Shown here: one piece after another, positions 7,120 to 12,787 of the stretch | How the letters are laid out: every line of letters starts with the position of its first letter | Numbering within the stretch: the stretch's first letter is position 1 | Assembly: GCF_000330505.1 (NCBI RefSeq) | Contig: NW_004191594.1 | Span: 224,906-237,692 of the forward strand | Reading direction: 5' to 3' | Length of the DNA: 12,787 nucleotides | Source: Entamoeba invadens IP1 | Taxonomy: Eukaryota > Evosea > Mastigamoebida > Endamoebidae | Made by a program: the position numbers and the translations under genes | The notes under the pieces: model-generated | Databases searched by the model: none | The model's input: the letters and a program-made list of their open reading frames with translations, nothing else | Told to the model about the DNA's origin: nothing

Positions 7120-7519
7120 GTGAACAGGAAAACCATATTCTAATAGTATGTAATCATAAATGTTACTTTTACAATTTTTGGGGAGGTTTCTGGTCTTCTC
7201 TCTTGGGATATTCTCGGCATTTAATACCTATTTGTAAAATTAATTCATTGTTACAAGAAAAACTAATTAAAAATAAGAAGTAAATAATAAAGGATAACCA
7301 AAAGTGTAATAAAAAAAAATAAAAACAAACAACTATTTTTTTTTAATGTCAAAAATAAAATATATTGTATACAAATTATTATTATATAGTATAACATATT
7401 TAATATATATATCTATTATTAAAATGTTATTAAAATGTTATTTATAACAACTTTTTCATCTAATTGTGTATATAATTAAAGAACCATTTAAAACCAATGA
7501 ATCTGAAAAACAATACACA
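7120..7519. other. Divergent promoter region, V-ATPase E and BspA-like gene
   Basis: A 400-nt region separating two divergent genes. The part nearest V-ATPase E (7120-7227) is less AT-rich and open in the V-ATPase frame. It is bounded by ACAAATAG on the minus strand, with a GTTTGT at 7330-7325 that would delimit a 103-nt intron. The remainder is AT-rich and carries a TATA-like site before the LRR gene. Whether the less AT-rich block is 5' UTR, exon or control region is undecided. Confidence 0.5.
7469..7476 (+). promoter_or_regulatory. TATA-like element of the BspA-like gene
   Basis: TATATAAT followed by TAAAGAACC lies 43-51 nt before the ATG at 7520; it fits the place of an Entamoeba TATA-like box, with a GAAC core about 10 nt downstream and an AATGAAT element further on. 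In AT-rich DNA the TATA match alone is weak. Confidence 0.3.
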
Positions 7520-8596
7520 ATGGACGAAACACTATCGTTATATGAGTTGAGTTGTGTAGCAAAACATTTTGACACCACTTCACAATTTGTGAACTTGATG
7601 AAAACATGCAAAAAGTACAGCGACATTTGTGACGTCTTTTTTGTGAATCCAATTCCTCTTGACGAACAGAATGAAAAACTTTTTAGACATTTGACTACAC
7701 AACAGATCACAAGCGAAGATGCTTACATACCACCAAACAAGAAGAACACACTGTGGTTTAAGAAAACAAATTATAAAGTCGTTAAACCGTTTGAGAGTAA
7801 TGACAATATAATGGAAGAGGTGACTTATCGTCGTGAGGATTATTTGTCTTTTGGTATAGAAGTTCCTCATTGTGTTAATACAATTGGCACCAAATGTTTT
7901 GAGAATTGTAATGGTCCGATGTTAGTGAATACCATAAGTGGCTCTGTCAAGAAAATTGATTTGTTTACTAAAGTTATCATCCCCGACTTAGTCAATACAT
8001 TGGACTCGTTTGCATTCCACAACTGCACACAACTGACTGAAGTTTCACTTACACCATCAATCACAAAGATCGGAGAAAAGTGTTTTGAGAACTGTTGTAT
8101 GCTCTCAAAGATAAGTGGAATTGAAGGGGAGAACAGTGCGCTTAGCCAATTAGGAAAAGGGTGCTTCAAAAATTGTGTGTCATTAGTTTCAATCGCGTTC
8201 CCACCAAAAGTCTCGATACTCCCTGAAAAGTGCTTTGACAACTGTAACTCCCTTGCAGAGATTACCGCATTCCCACAACTCATCGGACACCATTGCTTCA
8301 ATAATTGCAACTCACTGAAAACGGTTTCGTTCTTTGGAATTGGAAGAACGAAAGAGAAGACTGTGGTGACTATCCAAATGATTGGGTATAAGGCATTTGC
8401 TGGATGTAGGAATCTTGTTGATGTCAGACTCAATTCCGCTATTGGAGAATTTGGAGTGAGATGCTTTGAAGGGTGTATAAGTCTAACTAATGTATCGCCT
8501 TTACCAAAAATCCGTGGGGCAGACTGTTTTAAAGACTGTAAACTTCTTAATTTGAAACTGGACGGTGGAGAGAATCAGGCGACTTCAATGGTGTAG
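7520..8596 (+). CDS. BspA-like leucine-rich repeat protein
   Basis: A 358-residue protein. Residues 1-110 resemble the N-terminal domain common to Entamoeba LRR proteins (SLYELSCVAKHFDTTSQFV, FVNPIPL, LWFKKTNYKV). From about 115 to 345 follow BspA/TpLRR-type repeats of 20-35 residues marked by CFENC-like cores: 126-130, 165-169, 188-192, 215-219, 238-242, 259-263, 292-296, 315-319 and 336-340, nine in all. Such repeats form curved protein-binding surfaces and are known from bacterial adhesins; Entamoeba has a large expanded family. There is no signal peptide or membrane segment, so a surface location would need an unusual export route. The open frame begins earlier at a GTG (7466), but the first ATG is at 7520 and aligns with the family's start. 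Ligand and function are unknown. Confidence 0.9.
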   Translation: MDETLSLYELSCVAKHFDTTSQFVNLMKTCKKYSDICDVFFVNPIPLDEQNEKLFRHLTTQQITSEDAYIPPNKKNTLWFKKTNYKVVKPFESNDNIMEEVTYRREDYLSFGIEVPHCVNTIGTKCFENCNGPMLVNTISGSVKKIDLFTKVIIPDLVNTLDSFAFHNCTQLTEVSLTPSITKIGEKCFENCCMLSKISGIEGENSALSQLGKGCFKNCVSLVSIAFPPKVSILPEKCFDNCNSLAEITAFPQLIGHHCFNNCNSLKTVSFFGIGRTKEKTVVTIQMIGYKAFAGCRNLVDVRLNSAIGEFGVRCFEGCISLTNVSPLPKIRGADCFKDCKLLNLKLDGGENQATSMV

Positions 8597-9546
8597 GCCG
8601 AATAACAAAACACAAAGACAAACAATAATCAATGTCGGTATAACGTGGTTTATCAATTAGTACTTAAACTACTATTTAACTTATAATCTTATTTATCTTA
8701 TTAATTAAAAAGTAAGCAAATTGTATTTATTTTTGAATAGAATTTGAAAGTGACTAGGAGATAGATGAGACAAAAATGCCGATATTTTGGTTTGTTCGAA
8801 GACATTTTAAAAATAACTTGACAAAAAATATAAATAGAATAGTTCAAAGCAAATGAAAAAAACATTTCTCTGTGGGACTTCAATGAATTATCGCTTGAAA
8901 AAACGTGTTCATTGAGGTTGGATTCAATTGAAATCAAAGAAAGTTTGACTCTATGGAATAAACAATTTAAGTTTGTACATTGCATGTTGTTATTGTTTTA
9001 TTGTGAATAATAACAAACCATTTAAGAACTGTTTTATAATTTTGAACATCTTGGGAAAAAAACCGAGAAATTCGTTTAAAGAACATACACCTTAAAAGGG
9101 GGACATTCGAGAACATGATTGAAAACAGACAAAAGTAATTTTGAAGAAGTTATGTTAATAGTTAAACACATTGTTAATTAAAAGACATTTGAAATGTAAA
9201 TTTGTTTTTAAAAATAAGTGAATGATGAACAAAAAATTTTTTTAATTGGGAGGAGTAAATCCAAATAATAAATAATAAATAAATATAATAAACTCTTATT
9301 GAATAACAAATGCAATTAACAAAACTTAATAAATTATATCAGTTTTAATAATAAATATTAAGTCAAAATATTATATTTTTACACTCGAACTGTGTTTTAT
9401 TCATCTATAAATATTATTATTAATAATATATTTTTTAAATTATAAGTTAACAAACTACCAATTGAAGGATGTAAACTGTAAATGTTATCGTTAATGAGAT
9501 CTGCCCGAACATATATAAAGAAAAACTAAGAAAAGAAAAGCAAGTA
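8597..9546. other. Intergenic region with a GC-enriched island, then actin promoter
   Basis: About 950 nt. The part at 8740-9010 is less AT-rich than the rest and contains conflicting short open frames on both strands: 94 codons on the minus strand at 8701-8985, and about 55 plus-strand codons without ATG ending at a TAA near 9009. Neither shows a recognised family. The rest to 9460 is AT-rich with short palindromes, such as the AATATTATTATTAATAATAT stretch near 9410. The last 80 nt hold the actin promoter. Confidence 0.5.
9512..9519 (+). promoter_or_regulatory. TATA-like element of the actin gene
   Basis: TATATAAA lies 28-35 nt before the actin ATG and directly follows CCCGAACA, so a GAAC core and a TATA-like box are adjacent. 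These are two of the three core elements described for Entamoeba promoters. The purine-rich leader between the box and the ATG is short, as expected in this genus. Confidence 0.6.
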
Positions 9547-10680
9547 ATGGGAGAAGAAGGAGAAGTACAAGCACTTGTCGTAGACAATGGATCTGGTATG
9601 TGCAAGGCCGGTTTTGCTGGTGATGACGCCCCACGAGCTGTCTTCCCATCAATTGTTGGCAGACCAAAACAAGTTTCAGTCATGGCTGGTATGGGCAACA
9701 AGGACACCTATGTTGGAGATGAAGCCCAATCAAAGAGAGGTATCTTGACTTTGAAATACCCAATTGAGCACGGTATTGTCAACAACTGGGACGATATGGA
9801 GAAGATCTGGCACCACACTTTCTACAACGAGCTCAGAATTGCACCAGAAGAGCACCCAGTCCTTTTGACTGAAGCCCCAATGAACCCAAAGGCTAACAGA
9901 GAAAAGATGACACAAATCATGTTCGAGACTTTCAACGTCCCAGCCATGTACGTTGGAATTCAAGCTGTCCTTTCATTGTATGCCTCTGGTAGAACAACTG
10001 GTATTGTCATGGATTCTGGTGATGGTGTCTCTCACTGCGTCCCAATCTATGAAGGTTTCTCACTCCCACACGCCATCCTCAGAATTGATCTTGCTGGTCG
10101 TGATCTCACTGACTACCTCATGAAGATCTTGACTGAAAGAGGTTATGCTTTCACCACAACTGCTGAAAGAGAAATTGTTAGAGACATCAAGGAGAAGCTC
10201 TGCTATGTCGCTCTTGACTTCAACGAAGAAATGCAAAAGGCTGCTTCATCATCAGAACTTGAGAAATCATACGAACTTCCAGATGGTCAAGTCATCACCA
10301 TTGGAAACGAGAGATTCAGATGCCCAGAAGCACTCTTCCAGCCATCATTCCTTGGTATGGAAGCATCAGGTATTCACGAGACAACTTACAACTCAATCAT
10401 GAAGTGCGATGTCGATATCAGAAAGGACTTGTACGGAAACATCGTCTTGTCTGGTGGAACCTCTATGTACCCAGGCATCAACGACAGACTTGAGAAGGAG
10501 ATGGTTGCTCTTGCGCCACCAACAATGAAAATCAAGGTCATTGCACCACCAGAGAGAAAGTACTCTGTCTGGATCGGAGGCTCAATTCTTGCCTCATTGT
10601 CCACTTTCCAAAACATGTGGATCACCAAGGAAGAGTACGACGAGTCTGGCCCAGCCATCGTCCACAGAAAGTGCTTCTAA
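9547..10680 (+). CDS. Actin
   Basis: A 377-residue single-exon conventional actin ending in the canonical HRKCF. The two phosphate-binding loops are intact: DNGSG (13-17) and the DSGDGVSH segment, and the adenine-binding part [12 protein letters not shown] and the hydrophobic plug region are conserved. It should be a nucleotide-binding, filament-forming actin driving amoeboid movement and phagocytosis. The N-terminus ([11 protein letters not shown]) is one residue longer than the E. histolytica form as I recall it. In the DNase-binding loop the usual HQGVMVGM is QVSVMAGM, so the histidine equivalent to muscle His40 is glutamine (Q42). Codon use is strongly biased (CCA, AGA, GGT), unlike the flanking genes, which agrees with very high expression. 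Entamoeba species carry several actin copies, so this may be one of a family. Confidence 0.98.
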   Translation: MGEEGEVQALVVDNGSGMCKAGFAGDDAPRAVFPSIVGRPKQVSVMAGMGNKDTYVGDEAQSKRGILTLKYPIEHGIVNNWDDMEKIWHHTFYNELRIAPEEHPVLLTEAPMNPKANREKMTQIMFETFNVPAMYVGIQAVLSLYASGRTTGIVMDSGDGVSHCVPIYEGFSLPHAILRIDLAGRDLTDYLMKILTERGYAFTTTAEREIVRDIKEKLCYVALDFNEEMQKAASSSELEKSYELPDGQVITIGNERFRCPEALFQPSFLGMEASGIHETTYNSIMKCDVDIRKDLYGNIVLSGGTSMYPGINDRLEKEMVALAPPTMKIKVIAPPERKYSVWIGGSILASLSTFQNMWITKEEYDESGPAIVHRKCF

Positions 10681-11888
10681 TCTATTTTCATTTCCTATTC
10701 CTTTATTTTTACAAAATTATTATTAAAAATTAATTATAATCTAATACTTTTTGAAATGTTGTAAATTATAATATTTTTATTAAAATTAATTCATATTATG
10801 AAATAACTTAATTAAAAAATAAACATTATTTTAATTATAATTTGTAATTAGTTTTTATAATAAAAAAATTAATAAAATTACTATTATTATATTGTTATTA
10901 TTATTTTTTTTTAGTTTTAAACAAAAATTATTTTATTGTTTTCAAAAATGATTTTAATTCAAAATTGATAAAACAATTGGAAATTTTTTATTTTAAAATC
11001 TTTAACCGTTTAATATTGCAATTTAATTAATTAATTTATAATATTATTATTATAAACTACTAATTTTTTTTTTTCAAATAATTACATGTTTATTCTATTA
11101 ATTAATAGTTGATAAGTAATATTAATATAATAAAAATATTTGAATGAAAGACAAATCAAAAGTTACAAAAAGCTAACGCCCAACTACTTAATTCAATATT
11201 TCTATGAAAAGAACTAACTAATTGGTTTGTTGATCAATTTATATTTTATACTTTATTTAGTTAGTTTTCATATTATTATATTCTAATTTTTGTAAAAACT
11301 ATGTTTATGACATTTTTAAATTAAAACAAAAAGTGTGAAAAACAAAGATTAGGTTTTATTATACGAAAAGAAAAAAAATACCAAAGATTTGGAATAGTGA
11401 GTAACTTTGGCCAAGTCTTATCTATTATTATAACTCATAATATTTTAATGATATAAATACTATATTTTTTAATTGGAATAACCTGGATACAAAAAGCATT
11501 TTTTAGCTTTTAAATGGCATTGACCACCACAGCCTCTTTTTTAAATAAAACCTTTTTTATTACCAAATTTCCATTATTATTATATATAAAACAATTATAT
11601 TATATTATAATAGTAAAATAATTCCTATTGTAAAAACAGGGTAATTATGCCTAAAACTCCGCGAATTTAAACTCATATAACTTATTATTCTATTTTTAAA
11701 AAAATAACCGCGTAAAACCAAAAGACATTAAATAGGAAAAAAGAATTAAAAAGAAGACTACAAAAGGTCAGGTCAATAATAATGATTTAAAAAGTACTTT
11801 TTACTGTTTTTGAATCGTTGATTAATAGTATAGAAACTTAAAGAAAAAGTGAACAGTAAAACTGTTTTTATATTAGTCTAGTAGCAGG
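10681..11888. other. Long AT-rich intergenic region
   Basis: About 1.2 kb. The first 30 nt past the actin stop are T/C-rich (TTTCATTTCC) and likely contain its polyadenylation region. The stretch to about 11300 is nearly pure A+T. Some less AT-rich patches follow (around 11390-11420, 11490-11550 and 11640-11780), but no credible reading frame, RNA gene or mobile element is visible. The last 110 nt hold the likely promoter of the downstream cysteine-rich gene. Confidence 0.6.
11852..11866. promoter_or_regulatory. AACAGT-AAA-ACTGTT dyad before the cysteine-rich gene
   Basis: A perfect 6-bp inverted repeat with a 3-nt centre, 22 nt before the ATG at 11889. A third copy of the half site lies at 11803-11808 within the same 9-mer ACTGTTTTT. 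The dyad also overlaps a GAAC core (GTGAACAGT). A transcription-factor site or a short hairpin in the leader is inferred. Confidence 0.35.
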
Positions 11889-12787
11889 ATGTATTTTTTG
11901 TTTCTTGTTGTCAGCGCGCTAGGGAGTGTGTGTGGCGACGGTGTATATTCTTCAACTGAAGAGTGTGAGGGTGTTGCCCACTGCACAAGCGAGTGTTTAT
12001 GTGAAGATAATTATTTTTCCATTGCTGGTGTCAATCGGTGTATTCCAGAGTGTTCTATTAAAGGGTGTGCTGGTGAGTGTGTGAGTCCAAACGAATGTTT
12101 ATATTGTGATGGAGAAGGTTACCAATCTTCTTGTGCGTCTTGTACTGATAATTACACGTCGAATGGGTATTTAGAATGTGTTCCCTTTGAATATTCCCAA
12201 ATGAAGTTCTGTGCAGATCAAGCCCCACAATTCACTATTAATATACCAGATAATTACACACAAATAATTCAACATATCAATCCGTTCGATTGGGTTTTGT
12301 CTGAAACGGCTTGCTCTCCTTTGACTCGACTCACATCCCCCTTTCTCACAGGACAGTGGTTTAAACTTGATATGAATTATTCAGGGTTTATATCAATAGA
12401 AACTTCTGCCCAATATTCACAGAGCGACATTAATTACATTCGGTTGAATCAAGTGAAAACGGGAACAGACACAATCATTGCTGTTTTAAGAAATTGTCCG
12501 TCAGAACTTGGAGAAGTGTCCGACTGTGCTTATGAAAATGATGATGTTGATGATTATATTCTTGCAAGCAGTTTAACAATCCCAACTGAAAGAACATATT
12601 ATTTATTTGTCCACTCGCCAGACCCCAAAAACACACAAAGCTTCGACTTGTTTATTAGACGTGTCATCCACCCATGTAGTAAATCTTCAGAGGAAATTTC
12701 GTGGAACAGAGTTGCGAAGGATGGATATTCATTTCGTATTAATACGGACAATTCAGTATATTCAGACTCGGCTTGTGTGAAACTCCA
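11889..12787 (+). CDS. Secreted or surface cysteine-rich protein (C-terminus cut by window edge)
   Basis: Open from ATG to the window edge, 299 visible residues. Residues 1-16 form a signal peptide (FLFLVVSALGSVCG). Residues 17-108 are cysteine-rich: C26, C32, C36, C38, C51, C55, C60, C64, C70, C73, C82, C85, C97 and C108, with CxxC and CxC spacings recalling EGF- or furin-like modules. Then follows a cysteine-poor, probably beta-rich region (about 110-270) with potential N-glycosylation sites such as NYT and NYS. A stretch near RTYYLFVHSPDP resembles, only in general style, bacterial pre-peptidase C-terminal-type beta sandwiches. A start like this is seen in ectodomains of the large Entamoeba transmembrane kinase family and in other Entamoeba cysteine-rich surface proteins; whether a membrane segment and kinase follow lies beyond the window. 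Function unknown. Confidence 0.8.
   Translation, partial: MYFLFLVVSALGSVCGDGVYSSTEECEGVAHCTSECLCEDNYFSIAGVNRCIPECSIKGCAGECVSPNECLYCDGEGYQSSCASCTDNYTSNGYLECVPFEYSQMKFCADQAPQFTINIPDNYTQIIQHINPFDWVLSETACSPLTRLTSPFLTGQWFKLDMNYSGFISIETSAQYSQSDINYIRLNQVKTGTDTIIAVLRNCPSELGEVSDCAYENDDVDDYILASSLTIPTERTYYLFVHSPDPKNTQSFDLFIRRVIHPCSKSSEEISWNRVAKDGYSFRINTDNSVYSDSACVKL

Noticed and set aside
7466..7519. An N-terminal extension of the LRR protein by 18 codons
   Set aside because: It begins with GTG, which is not a normal start in Entamoeba; the first ATG at 7520 matches the family start.
7867..8433. A 188-codon minus-strand frame opposite the LRR gene
   Set aside because: The plus strand encodes regular CFENC-type repeats; the antisense frame is open because the repeated codons are free of reverse stops.
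9090..9125. A tRNA-like TTCGA in a GC-richer patch (GGGGGACATTCGAGAAC)
   Set aside because: No acceptor stem, anticodon arm or D arm can be paired around it.
10681..11888. A possible SINE or retrotransposon in the long spacer after actin
   Set aside because: No target-site duplication, internal promoter boxes, reverse transcriptase frame or terminal repeat is visible; only AT-rich sequence with small mixed patches.

Overview
The window looks like nuclear DNA of an amoebozoan of the genus Entamoeba, most likely a species with a moderately GC-rich coding fraction such as the reptile parasite E. invadens. The evidence is a near-canonical Entamoeba actin without introns (9547-10680), a BspA-like leucine-rich-repeat protein with the Entamoeba-type N-terminal domain, a GTTTGT...TAG intron, and compact genes of roughly 40% GC separated by spacers that are almost pure A+T. 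The species assignment is an inference. I see no rRNA, tRNA, transposon or CRISPR.

Layout, left to right. Minus strand: a MutS-family gene best matched to the meiotic paralogue MSH4, running off the left edge (1-2000), and just upstream of it a polytopic membrane RING-H2 protein (2160-3125). Plus strand: a calcineurin-like metallophosphoesterase (4046-4795). Convergent to it on the minus strand is a gene I reconstruct as two exons across a 174-nt intron (5151-6014), encoding a ComB-family (2-phosphosulfolactate phosphatase-like) protein. Minus strand: V-ATPase subunit E (6436-7119). Divergent from it on the plus strand: the BspA-like LRR protein (7520-8596). Plus strand: actin (9547-10680), and finally the N-terminal part of a secreted or surface cysteine-rich protein cut off by the right edge (11889-12787).

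The genes do not form one pathway. Entamoeba genes are normally transcribed singly, and this is a mixed housekeeping, surface and developmental neighbourhood: meiotic recombination (MSH4), ubiquitin ligation at a membrane (RING), vacuolar acidification (V-ATPase E), cytoskeleton (actin), and lineage-expanded LRR and cysteine-rich proteins. The most unusual gene is the ComB homologue. Its family is known from coenzyme M synthesis in methanogens and from many bacteria, so an intron-bearing amoebal copy suggests an old lateral transfer, and its function here is open. No multi-gene novel system is evident. The best leads are the ComB gene, the MSH4 start conflict, the possible 5' extension of V-ATPase E, and two GC-enriched islands that may be gene remnants.
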